Positions 7,467 through 14,359 of a DNA stretch of 25,882 nt are shown piece after piece. A program made the position numbers and the translations under genes. The DNA is from DATKIY01 sp035543875 (lineage in GTDB: Bacteria; Actinomycetota; Actinomycetes; JAHEKZ01): NCBI GenBank assembly GCA_035543875.1, contig DATKIY010000224.1, positions 1 to 25,882 on the forward strand. Direction: 5' to 3'. The stretch's first letter is position 1. Each line of letters opens with the position of its first letter. The notes under the pieces are model-generated. The model had not been told where the DNA came from. It saw only the letters and a list, made by a program, of their open reading frames with translations, and made no database searches.

Positions 7467-7823
7467 TTAGAGCTGCTCGATGGGCGCAGTGAACGGGTCT
7501 GGCGTCGCCGCGGCCGAGCTGACCATCTCCTGACCGCTGTCGGGCACCGTGATGGACTCAGCGGGCGTCTGACGCGCGGCCATGGCGCCGAGTGCATCCA
7601 ACTGCGGCGTCAGTGCGTCATCAGGTTGTGATTCGTCGACAGTCGTTTCGGCGGTCGTCGCTGCGTCCTGTTCACCTTCGCTCGGCGGAAAGGCGATATT
7701 GGCTGGCCAGCTACACATCGAACAACGCTCCAGGCCCGCACGCAGGATGGCAGTACAACGAGCGCACATGGTGACTGACTGGTGTGGATTGCTTGCGCTT
7801 TTACTTCCTCGTCCGATTCCCAT
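7467..7823 (-). CDS. Small zinc-ribbon protein with disordered acidic tail
   Basis: Up to 118 residues. Near the N-terminus TMCARCTAILRAGLERCSMCSW gives two CxxC pairs in a rubredoxin/zinc-ribbon spacing. The rest (PSEGEQDAATTAETTVDESQPDD...) is Ala/Thr/Glu/Asp/Pro-rich and probably disordered. I do not recognise a family. Codon pattern and the cysteine motif favour a real gene. The start is uncertain: ATG 7823 gives an 18-residue Ser/Gly leader, while ATG 7769 begins directly at MCARC. Neither has a strong ribosome-binding site. It lies 46 bp upstream of the MarR gene on the same strand. Confidence 0.6.
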   Translation of the reverse strand: MGIGRGSKSASNPHQSVTMCARCTAILRAGLERCSMCSWPANIAFPPSEGEQDAATTAETTVDESQPDDALTPQLDALGAMAARQTPAESITVPDSGQEMVSSAAATPDPFTAPIEQL

Positions 7824-7990
7824 GGACGCGGTATCGGAGTGCGTGACCCCCCGCCTAAACCCCGAAACCTGGGGATTTGAAATGGTGATTTTTGTTACAG
7901 GTCCATCCGGGTGAAGTGGTGTGCGGCGTCACGCAGGATTGGCTCACATCCAGGCCAAACCAGACTCGTGAAGCGGATTATCGAGCGCGC

Positions 7991-8839
7991 TCAAGCAAGG
8001 GTCAGAATCTCGCTTCCTGACTCAGTAACCAGGATCGTGTGTTCGAACTGCGCTGACCTCATCCCATCCTTGGTGACCACCGTCCAGCCGTCGTCCCACA
8101 TTTCATAGTCGATGCTGCCCAGCGTCAACATAGGCTCGATGGTGAACGTCATCCCGGGCTCCATCACCGTGTTCCAGCCGGGGTCGTCGTAGTGTGGAAT
8201 CACTAGTCCGGAGTGAAACGATGTGCCGATGCCGTGACCGGTGAAGTCGCGGACGACTCCATAGTCGAACCGGCGCGCGTAGGCCTCGATGACGCGTCCA
8301 ATGACGCTCACTGCCCGCCCTGGCGCCACAGCCTTGATTCCGCGCATCATCGCTTCCCTCGTGCGCTCGACGAGGAGCCTCGACTCCTCATCGACGTCGC
8401 CGACGAGGTAAGTAGCGTCGGTATCGCCGTGGACGCCGCCAATGAAGGCGGTGATGTCGATGTTGATGATGTCGCCATCACTTAGCGCCGTGTCATCTGG
8501 AATGCCGTGGCAGATCACTTCATTGAGGGAGGTACACAACGACTTGGGAAAGGCCTTGTACCCCAACGTAGAGGGGTACGCGCCGTGGTCGCACAAGAAC
8601 TCGTGTCCGACTCGATCCAGCTCATCCGTTGTGACGCCGGGTGTGATGTGCGCTGCGACTGCATCGAGCGCTTGCGCGGCGAGCCGACCGGCGACGCGCA
8701 TCAGCGCAACTGTCTCGTCGTCTTTGACCTCGGACCCGGTGAACGGTGTTGGTCGCGGACGGTCGACGTACTCGGGGCGCGCGATCGATACGGGTACCGG
8801 GCGACGGGGCGACACTTTGCCAGGAGTCAGGAGCGGCAT
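7991..8839 (-). CDS. map: Type I methionine aminopeptidase (MapB-like)
   Basis: Removes the N-terminal Met from nascent proteins. 282 residues from ATG 8839. All pita-bread-fold residues are visible (numbering from this start): substrate His111 (VICHGIP), metal ligands Asp128 (NIDITAF), Asp139 (HGDTDATY), His202 (FTGHGIGTSFH), Glu235 (TIEPM) and Glu266 (AQFEHTI). The N-terminal extension, Pro-rich with PLLTPGKVSPRRPVP, is typical of the actinobacterial MapB type. A GTG at 8863 in frame would add eight residues, but ATG 8839 matches the usual MapB start. TACACT on the minus strand lies 9 nt before ATG, a possible -10 for a very short leader. The gene diverges from the 65-residue protein. Confidence 0.95.
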   Translation of the reverse strand: MPLLTPGKVSPRRPVPVSIARPEYVDRPRPTPFTGSEVKDDETVALMRVAGRLAAQALDAVAAHITPGVTTDELDRVGHEFLCDHGAYPSTLGYKAFPKSLCTSLNEVICHGIPDDTALSDGDIINIDITAFIGGVHGDTDATYLVGDVDEESRLLVERTREAMMRGIKAVAPGRAVSVIGRVIEAYARRFDYGVVRDFTGHGIGTSFHSGLVIPHYDDPGWNTVMEPGMTFTIEPMLTLGSIDYEMWDDGWTVVTKDGMRSAQFEHTILVTESGSEILTLA

Positions 8840-8916
8840 GATGGGCTCAGTGTATTCGTCCACAAGCCGACGCCTCGTCGAAGGCCAATGGGAACACCGA
8901 TAGGAAAGGAGAACTC

Positions 8917-9114
8917 ATGACTGAGACCCCGATGGTTGGTCCCTATTGGTGGTGCCTGACCCACGAACGCGTTGAGGGACGTGATGGCTGTCCGAACACC
9001 GTTCGACTCGGCCCGTTCGATACCGAAGAAGAGGCGAGCCACGCCATTGAGAAGGCGCACGAGCGAACGAAGCAGTGGGACTCCGACCCCCGTTGGAATG
9101 ATGACGCCAGCTGA
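8917..9114 (+). CDS. Conserved small actinobacterial protein (65 residues)
   Basis: A short acidic protein with pattern PYWWCLTHERVEGRDGCPNTVRLGPF followed by a helix (TEEEASHAIEKAHERTKQW). It resembles, from memory, small uncharacterised actinobacterial proteins with a WCLTH...GCPN...LGPF signature. The two Cys plus His could bind a metal, which is inference. A strong Shine-Dalgarno sequence (AAAGGAGA) lies 5-6 nt before ATG 8917. It ends upstream of the symmetrical terminator at 9151-9191 and is divergent from map. Confidence 0.85.
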   Translation: MTETPMVGPYWWCLTHERVEGRDGCPNTVRLGPFDTEEEASHAIEKAHERTKQWDSDPRWNDDAS

Positions 9115-9150
9115 TTGACCAGCCGACTGGCCGCCGATTAGTCAGACCAA

Positions 9151-9191
9151 CGGCGAAGGCCCGACTCCCTCGAGGAGTCGGGCCTTCGCCG
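9151..9191. terminator. Bidirectional hairpin terminator
   Basis: A perfect 18-bp stem (9151-9168 with 9174-9191) closes a 5-nt loop. It sits between the 65-residue gene (+) and the histone-like gene (-), which converge. Neither side has a T-tract, so this is the stem-only kind of terminator common in high-G+C actinobacteria. Confidence 0.9.
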
Positions 9192-9199
9192 ATCAGTGA

Positions 9200-9763
9200 C
9201 TAGCGCTTCGTTGCCCGGCGCCGAGTCGTCTTCTTGGCCGTCCTGCGGGCAGGAGCCTTGCGCGTTGCCTTCTTGGCGGTGCGCTTGGCGGGAGCCCTCT
9301 TGGTGGCCTTCTTTGCTGTCCGCTTCGTCGTCCGCTTAGCGGTCTTCTTGGCGGTGCGCTTCGCTGGCCTCTTCGCGGTCTTCTTTGCTGTCCGCTTAGT
9401 GGCCCGCTTGGCGGTCTTCTTGGCAGTGCGCTTCGCTGCTGCCTTCTTCGTCGTGCGCTTGGCGGTCTTCTTTGCCGTGCGCTTGGTAGTGCGCTTGGCA
9501 GCCGCCTTCTTTGTCGTCCGCTTCGCAGTCCGCTTTGCGGTGGACTTACGGGCGGTCTTTTTGGCGGTGCGCTTCGCGGTCGACCTCTTCGCCGTCCGCT
9601 TAGCAGTCTTCCTTGCGGGGGACTTCCGTGCCGTCTTGCGCGCGGTCGTCTTCTTGGTGGTTCGCTTTGCTCCGGCCCTCTTCGCGGTCGCTTTCTTCGT
9701 CGTCCGCTTGGCTGCGACTGAACGCTTCGTAGCCTTCCTGGCCGTGGTGGACTTTGCAGCCAC
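9200..9763 (-). CDS. Lysine/arginine/alanine-rich histone H1-like DNA-binding protein
   Basis: 187 residues composed almost entirely of Ala, Lys, Arg and Thr in degenerate repeats such as KRTAKKTAKR, TTKKAAAKR and ARKTARKSPARK, like the C-terminal tail of histone H1 and of bacterial H1-like or HupB tail proteins. There is no N-terminal HU domain or any globular domain, so it is a stand-alone tail. Such proteins bind DNA non-specifically and compact the nucleoid. GTG 9763 (VAAKSTTARKATKR) is chosen because AGGAGG (9769-9774, minus strand) is 5 nt upstream. The open frame continues further but loses the composition. Repeats imply growth and contraction by slippage. Confidence 0.9.
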   Translation of the reverse strand: MAAKSTTARKATKRSVAAKRTTKKATAKRAGAKRTTKKTTARKTARKSPARKTAKRTAKRSTAKRTAKKTARKSTAKRTAKRTTKKAAAKRTTKRTAKKTAKRTTKKAAAKRTAKKTAKRATKRTAKKTAKRPAKRTAKKTAKRTTKRTAKKATKRAPAKRTAKKATRKAPARRTAKKTTRRRATKR

Positions 9764-10018
9764 CTGTGCCTCCTGACACCTCAGTGTTCGGCCCCTTCGC
9801 CGAACGCTTTGAATTGCACGATGCCACCGACAGAACACTGACACCAGCACCATGCACTTTGTTTCGCGTTCGTGTCGCGAACGCTGCGCCGCACATTGTT
9901 GCCGCATCTTCGGCATTTCGCGACCTTTTAGGGCCACAACTTGTTGTTTTTTTCTGACGCGTGTTTTTCGTGCACTGTCAGTTCGCTGCTTTTGAACGAG
10001 TACAAACGCGGCGTTGAA
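9764..10018. other. Intergenic region upstream of the histone-like gene
   Basis: 255 bp without a convincing gene. It is the 5' region of the histone-like gene (minus strand). It holds the AGGAGG ribosome-binding site at 9769-9774 and a perfect 7-bp stem with a 6-nt loop (9786-9792 with 9799-9805), 12 bp upstream of that site. Farther out is a more A+T-rich stretch near 9935-10015 with T7 at 9947-9953. No firm promoter hexamers were recognised. Confidence 0.6.
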
Positions 10019-10753
10019 CTAACCGCCGGACTCAATACGCGGTCCGCTGATGTTCTCTAGCAAGCGTGCAAGACGTTGTTTCATGGACCGTTGTGACGGG
10101 GTTAGTGCAACCTCACCTGCAGCGACGCTCACCAAATGTTGTACGTGGTCGAAAGTGACCACATCGCCGGGTGTCGGCTGCCGCAAGTCGTCGGTATCGG
10201 GGCGGTTCAATGGTGCGTCGAGCAGAGATGACATGTCGTAATGAATCGTGTCAATCGTCCCGCGGACGATGGTTAACGACTCGTGAGCAACTTGCTGAAG
10301 CTCGCTGTCACCCGCATCGAGTGACAACACCGTTGCTCCTGTCTTTCGAGCGTCCCATGCGCGTTGCAAGAGTGCTTCGGGGGCGGCATCCTCACTGACA
10401 ACAAAGACCGTTTCACCGCGTTTTGCCTGCTCAAGGCGCTGTAGCGTCACTGAAAGGTGCGCAGGTGCGTCCTTTGGAGGTGCGTATCTGATAAGCGTTG
10501 GGCTTAGCTCGGCGACTCCGCTGATACGCGATTCATCGTCAAGATGAGCGGCGAAATGCCAAGGCTCAACGTCTGGCGTGCCGACAAGTAGTAGCCCGCC
10601 GGGCTCCTTGGTTGAACGTCGCATGGTTCGTGCAAAAGACTGGGTTCGCTCGACCCAACCGGAGCTCGCCAGTAGCTCGCGCAGTACCAACACTCGACCA
10701 ACGTCCACGTAGTCATCGTGCCGTATCGACGGGTCCTGACAGGATGAGCCCAT
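10019..10753 (-). CDS. Conserved hypothetical protein, head-to-head with F420 reductase gene
   Basis: About 244 residues from ATG 10753 (MGSSCQDPSIRHDDYVDVG). No named domain was recognised. Conserved-looking blocks are DDYVDVGRVLVLRELLASSGWVER, GGLLLVGTPDVEPWHFAAHLDDESR, LRRAW/KTGATVLSLDAGDSELQQVAHESL, and a C-terminal basic helix MKQRLARLLENISG. It is soluble, with no signal peptide or membrane helix. From memory, similar unnamed proteins are found across actinobacteria. The middle (VFVVSEDAAPEALL, GATVLSLDAG) could be a Rossmann-like or SIS-like fold, but this is a guess. An alternative GTG start at 10708 would delete the DDY residues. The start shares a CATG with the next gene. Confidence 0.7.
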   Translation of the reverse strand: MGSSCQDPSIRHDDYVDVGRVLVLRELLASSGWVERTQSFARTMRRSTKEPGGLLLVGTPDVEPWHFAAHLDDESRISGVAELSPTLIRYAPPKDAPAHLSVTLQRLEQAKRGETVFVVSEDAAPEALLQRAWDARKTGATVLSLDAGDSELQQVAHESLTIVRGTIDTIHYDMSSLLDAPLNRPDTDDLRQPTPGDVVTFDHVQHLVSVAAGEVALTPSQRSMKQRLARLLENISGPRIESGG

Positions 10754-11429
10754 GACTTCGCGTGTCGAGGAGCTGCTCGAACATCCGCACACGGTGTCGT
10801 TGGCGGTAGTCGGGGGGACGGGAGAACAAGGCCGCGGACTGGCTACCCGATTTGCGCAGATCGGACATCAAGTCACCATCGGTTCGCGAGATCTAGCCCG
10901 CGCGAAATCTGCCGCAGAATCAATCCGACACGCCGTAGACGGGTCAACAAATCAAGTTGCGGTCCAATCTGCAGATGTCGTGGTGGTTGCCGTTCCGTGG
11001 GCTGCGCACGAGGAGACGCTGCACGAGCTGCGTGCAGATCTCGTCGGTCGCGTCGTGATTGATTGCGTAAACCCGCTCGGATTCGACAGCCAAGGACCAT
11101 TCCCGCTGAATGTTGCGGAAGGAAGCGCACTTCAGCAGGCCGCGATGATCCTGCCCGACAGTCCTGTCGTTGGTGCGTTCCATCACGTGTCGGCCGTGCA
11201 TCTGTTGGACGAGACGCTGCACACGATTGATACCGATGTCATGGTTATCGGCGACGATCGAACGGCTACGTCACTCGTAATTGCGCTGGTCAACCGCCTG
11301 GAAGGCATGCGTGGTGTGTACGCAGGACGGGTGCGCAATGCGCACCAGGTGGAAGCGCTAACGGCCAATCTGATCGCCATTAATCGCCGTTACAAGACAA
11401 ATGCAGGGCTCAGACTCACCGGTCTCTAA
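10752..11429 (+). CDS. F420H2:NADP+ oxidoreductase (NADPH-dependent F420 reductase)
   Basis: 225 residues. Transfers hydride between NADP(H) and the deazaflavin F420 in the cytoplasm. The N-terminal Rossmann fold has VVGGTGEQGRGLATRFA (residues 19-35), and the second strand ends IGSRDLARA (Ser45, Arg46), the usual pocket for the NADP 2'-phosphate. VVAVPWAAHEETL, CVNPLGF and GAFHHVSAVHLL fit the Fno/NpdG family, the last being in the F420-binding region. Start ATG 10752 has AGGA 7 nt upstream. A GTG at 10794 would start at VSLAVVGG, closer to archaeal Fno. It converges with panB. Confidence 0.9.
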   Translation: MTSRVEELLEHPHTVSLAVVGGTGEQGRGLATRFAQIGHQVTIGSRDLARAKSAAESIRHAVDGSTNQVAVQSADVVVVAVPWAAHEETLHELRADLVGRVVIDCVNPLGFDSQGPFPLNVAEGSALQQAAMILPDSPVVGAFHHVSAVHLLDETLHTIDTDVMVIGDDRTATSLVIALVNRLEGMRGVYAGRVRNAHQVEALTANLIAINRRYKTNAGLRLTGL

Positions 11430-11467
11430 CGCTGACCTTTGGCTGCCGATTCTGTGGCTGCCAATTC

Positions 11468-12346
11468 CTAGCTGTAGGTCTGGTCCGCAGACGGATATCC
11501 GCCAGATACGACGTCTTCTGACCAGGCTTTGACCGCGGCGGTGATGACATCGCCCACTTCGGCGTACCGGCGTACGAATTTCGGCGAAGGCGCTGGCGAG
11601 AGGCCGACGAGGTCCTGCCACACGTTGACCTGAGCGTCGCAGCCAGAACCTGCCCCTATACCAATCGTGGGAATGCTCAGGGCGCTGGTCACCCGTTCGG
11701 CGAGGTCGGGTGGAACCACTTCCAGCACAATCGCGAACGCCCCAGCTGATTCGAGCGCCTTGGCGTCGGCCAGGAGCAGCTCACCCGCTCCACCGCGGCC
11801 CTGCACGCGGTATCCGCCCATCGCGTTGACCGACTGCGGTGTCAGTCCGAGGTGACCCATAACGGGAACACCTGCGTTGACCAGCGCTTCTACCTGCGGT
11901 AACACGCGTGAACCACCTTCAAGCTTGACGGCCTGAGCGCCACCTTCCTTGAGGAATCGCGCAGCCTCGCTGAGTGCCTGCGCCGGCGATGTCTGATACG
12001 ACCCGAACGGCATGTCGGCCACCACCAGTGCGCGTGAGGTAGAGCGGGAGACTGCCGCCACCAGTGGGAGGAGCTCGTCCATGGTCACCGGGATGGTGCT
12101 GGTGTAGCCGTATACGACGTTCGCCGCTGAGTCGCCGACGAGGAGGACGGGGATGCCTGCCTCGTCGAACAGTCGGGCGGTCGTGGCGTCGTAGGCGGTC
12201 AGCATCGGCCAGCGTTCGCCGCGCTCTTTGGCGGCAGCTAGGTCGCGGATCGTGATCCGGCGTTGCTGAACTCCGCCGTACAGCACGTCACCGGAGCGGG
12301 GCTGTGGTGTTGGAGGGATTTCGGGAGGGGGCGTCATTGACGTCAT
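11468..12346 (-). CDS. panB: 3-methyl-2-oxobutanoate hydroxymethyltransferase
   Basis: First committed enzyme of pantothenate (vitamin B5, CoA) synthesis; adds a hydroxymethyl group from methylene-tetrahydrofolate to 2-oxoisovalerate. 292 residues, slightly longer than usual because of a Pro-rich N-terminus (MTSMTPPPEIPPTPQPRSG). Metal ligands are seen in LLVGDSAANVVYGY, VADMPFGSYQTS and AVKLEGG. The C-terminal motif PTIGIGAGSGCDAQVNVWQDL is typical. ATG 12346 is preceded by AAAGGA 8-9 nt upstream, itself inside a hairpin. An ATG three codons later is also possible. panC and panD are not in the window. Confidence 0.95.
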   Translation of the reverse strand: MTSMTPPPEIPPTPQPRSGDVLYGGVQQRRITIRDLAAAKERGERWPMLTAYDATTARLFDEAGIPVLLVGDSAANVVYGYTSTIPVTMDELLPLVAAVSRSTSRALVVADMPFGSYQTSPAQALSEAARFLKEGGAQAVKLEGGSRVLPQVEALVNAGVPVMGHLGLTPQSVNAMGGYRVQGRGGAGELLLADAKALESAGAFAIVLEVVPPDLAERVTSALSIPTIGIGAGSGCDAQVNVWQDLVGLSPAPSPKFVRRYAEVGDVITAAVKAWSEDVVSGGYPSADQTYS

Positions 12347-12419
12347 GAAAGGGATCCTTTCGCCTCGAGGCCCGATGGTCGGGTCCCCGGACAGCTCCCA
12401 CGATGGTTTCAGCGTGGGA
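12347..12419 (-). promoter_or_regulatory. Hairpin-rich leader of panB
   Basis: Three short perfect stems lie in the 73 bp before panB: 12396-12402 with 12413-12419 (7 bp, 10-nt loop), 12371-12375 with 12379-12383 (5 bp, 3-nt loop), and GAAAGG/CCTTTC (12347-12352 with 12356-12361, 3-nt loop). The last covers the Shine-Dalgarno sequence and ends at the start codon, so it could mask ribosome access. Regulation is inferred, not shown. Confidence 0.4.
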
Positions 12420-12451
12420 TACGGCTAGCTCCATGGTCGCAGCAGGTGACG

Positions 12452-12540
12452 CGAAACCCAAGACTCGCGGGATCCGGGATTACGAAACGGGACAGTTGCG
12501 TTTCGAAAGTAGTCGCGCTACGGTCTGGCATAACGAAACG
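12452..12540 (+). promoter_or_regulatory. Promoter and candidate TetR operator of the exporter-regulator pair
   Basis: -35 TTGCGT (12496-12501) and -10 TACGGT (12519-12524) are separated by 17 nt; transcription would start near 12531, leaving a leader of about 80 nt. CGAAACG (12483-12489) and CGTTTCG (12499-12505) form a perfect inverted repeat across the -35. Another ACGAAACG lies at 12533-12540 by the start site, and CGAAAC also occurs at 12452-12457. The arrangement suits repression by the TetR protein encoded in the same unit. Confidence 0.6.
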
Positions 12541-12610
12541 CTGCCGTTCCCTATTTGTGGCTCGGCGCCCCAGAACGTTCGGTAAGTAGTTACGTCGAAA
12601 GGTTTCCCCA

Positions 12611-14359
12611 GTGTCTGACCGGCCCGACCAGCCTGACCAGTCCAACGATTCCAGCCCAGCCAGCCCACCAGTCGCCACGAAGCGCCAGGAACTTGCCGCG
12701 GCGCGCAAAGTGGTGTGGGACCCCACCAGTCTGAACGCTGGCGAGGGCCACCCCAGACGCTGGGCGATTTTGGGCGTTCTGGTCGTCAGCTTGCTCGTGG
12801 TCGTGCTCGACAACACGGTTCTGAACATTGCGCTGCCGACCATCCAGAGCGATCTGGGCACCAGTCAAAGCGAGCTCGTTTGGGCGGTCGACTCCTACAT
12901 CCTGTCTTTTGCGGCCCTGCTCTTCACCTGGGGCGTGCTGGGTGACAAATACGGCCGTCGCCGCATCCTCACGATCGGCTTGACCACATTTGCCCTTGCT
13001 TCGGCCGTCTGTGCGTTCTCGGTCAACGCTCAGATGCTGATCGGCTTCCGAGCGGTGATGGGAGTCGGCGGAGCGGCGGTGCTGCCAGTGACACTTGCCA
13101 TCATCACGGTGGTGTTCCCACCGCACGAGCGTGGCAAGGCGATCGGCGCATGGGCAGGATCGGTTGGAGCGGCCGTGGCGCTGGGCCCGGTTCTGGGTGG
13201 CCTGCTGCTGCAGAATCCCCAATGGTCTGAGTGGCTAACCGGCAACGCGTGGGGCGCGGTGTTCCTCATCAACGTTCCTATCGTCGCGATCGGCCTCGTG
13301 GGCATTGCGCGCGTTGTCCCCGAGACACGAAACCCCAACCCAGGTCGGCTCGACCTTCGCGGACTTGTGGTCTCTGTCATCGGTCTGGTTTCCCTCGTTT
13401 TCGGAATCATTCACGCGAGTGAGACCAAAGACTGGACGACAGCGTCGGTGTTAGTACCGATCACGTTCGGAATCATGGTTTTGATTGCGTTCGTATGGCT
13501 GGAGGCGCGCAGCGACCATCGGTCGTTCGACGTCTCGCTGTTTCGCAACCGGGGCTACGCCGTCAGTTTGACTGCGGTGAGTTTGTCGTTCTTCGCGCTG
13601 TCTGGGATTACGTTCTCGCTGCCCTTCTACCTGCAGGTTCTGCGTGGTTTCGGCACGCTTCAAGCCGGGCTTTGCTTCCTGCCGTTTGCGGTTGGTCAGC
13701 TGATTGCTGCCCCACGTAGTGCCGCAATGGTCGCGCGCTTCGGATATCGCACCGTCATGACCGTGGGCCTTGTCGTTGTGGCGATCTCATTGTTTGGGCT
13801 GACCGCTCTCAGCTTGACGACGCCGCTGTGGCTTGTGCTGCTGACGTTCTTCGGTTTCGGGTTCGGAATGGGCAATGTCATTGCACCCGCTTCCACGCTG
13901 ATGCAGAACGCACTGCCCCTGGCGCGCGCTGGTGCCGGTTCCGCCGTTCAGAACACGGTGCGTCAGGTCTTCGGAGCCCTTGGTGTGGCTGTGATCGGTA
14001 CGTTGCTCGCCACCACGTACGCCAGCAACATTTCCAGCTCGTTGGAGCCCCTGCCTGCGCCTGCTCGAGCCGTCGCATCCGACTCAGTGGTGTCGACCAT
14101 GGTGGTGCTGAACGGCGCGGAGAGCGCCGGTGTACCAACTTCAGTGATCGCGCCGCTGCGTCAGGACTCGTTCGACGCCTTCTTGGGTGCTTCTCAGCTC
14201 ACTGGCGTCATCTCCGCGTCCGTAGTGCTGCTGGCGGCGTTTGTGGTGGGGCTGTTCCTGCCAACGATCGCCCCGCTCAAGCGAGAGCCGAAGCCAGCTG
14301 AGGCCTTAGCTGAAGTCTCGCCAGCCACCGCTGGGGCTGCCGAGGCAGTCGATGTCTGA
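12611..14359 (+). CDS. MFS multidrug exporter, DHA2 (EmrB/QacA) family
   Basis: A 582-residue inner-membrane proton-driven exporter with about 14 membrane helices after a 48-residue polar N-terminus rich in Asp, Pro and Ser. Family motifs: LDNTVLNIALP in helix 1 (residues 66-76), GDKYGRRR in the 2-3 loop (111-118), an Arg in GFRAVMGVGGA, and the antiporter motif GSVGAAVALGPVLGG (183-197). The substrate cannot be read from sequence. Start GTG 12611 has AAAGG 8 nt upstream. The stop overlaps the TetR gene by 8 bp, so the two are probably translationally coupled and autoregulated. Confidence 0.95.
   Translation: MSDRPDQPDQSNDSSPASPPVATKRQELAAARKVVWDPTSLNAGEGHPRRWAILGVLVVSLLVVVLDNTVLNIALPTIQSDLGTSQSELVWAVDSYILSFAALLFTWGVLGDKYGRRRILTIGLTTFALASAVCAFSVNAQMLIGFRAVMGVGGAAVLPVTLAIITVVFPPHERGKAIGAWAGSVGAAVALGPVLGGLLLQNPQWSEWLTGNAWGAVFLINVPIVAIGLVGIARVVPETRNPNPGRLDLRGLVVSVIGLVSLVFGIIHASETKDWTTASVLVPITFGIMVLIAFVWLEARSDHRSFDVSLFRNRGYAVSLTAVSLSFFALSGITFSLPFYLQVLRGFGTLQAGLCFLPFAVGQLIAAPRSAAMVARFGYRTVMTVGLVVVAISLFGLTALSLTTPLWLVLLTFFGFGFGMGNVIAPASTLMQNALPLARAGAGSAVQNTVRQVFGALGVAVIGTLLATTYASNISSSLEPLPAPARAVASDSVVSTMVVLNGAESAGVPTSVIAPLRQDSFDAFLGASQLTGVISASVVLLAAFVVGLFLPTIAPLKREPKPAEALAEVSPATAGAAEAVDV

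Noticed and set aside
7844..7878. C- and G-rich stretch with CCCC...GGGG pairing upstream of the zinc-ribbon gene.
   Set aside because: Only a 4-bp pairing; too weak to call a hairpin or a G-quadruplex.
9234..9776. A 180-residue hydrophobic reading frame (Val/Ala/Phe/Leu/Arg repeats) on the plus strand opposite the histone-like gene.
   Set aside because: It is the antisense reading of Lys/Arg/Ala/Thr codon repeats, which automatically yields Phe, Leu, Ala and Val. No ribosome-binding site fits it, and the minus-strand gene has AGGAGG and a clear family composition.
9943..9953. ACAAC/GTTGT followed by T7 as a plus-strand intrinsic terminator.
   Set aside because: The stem is only 5 bp with a 2-nt loop, and no plus-strand gene ends nearby; the preceding one is already terminated at 9151-9191.
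11440..11467. Two copies of TGGCTGCC(G/A)ATTC 15 bp apart between the convergent F420 reductase and panB genes.
   Set aside because: One mismatch, short, and no third copy; could be chance or local duplication. No function can be argued.
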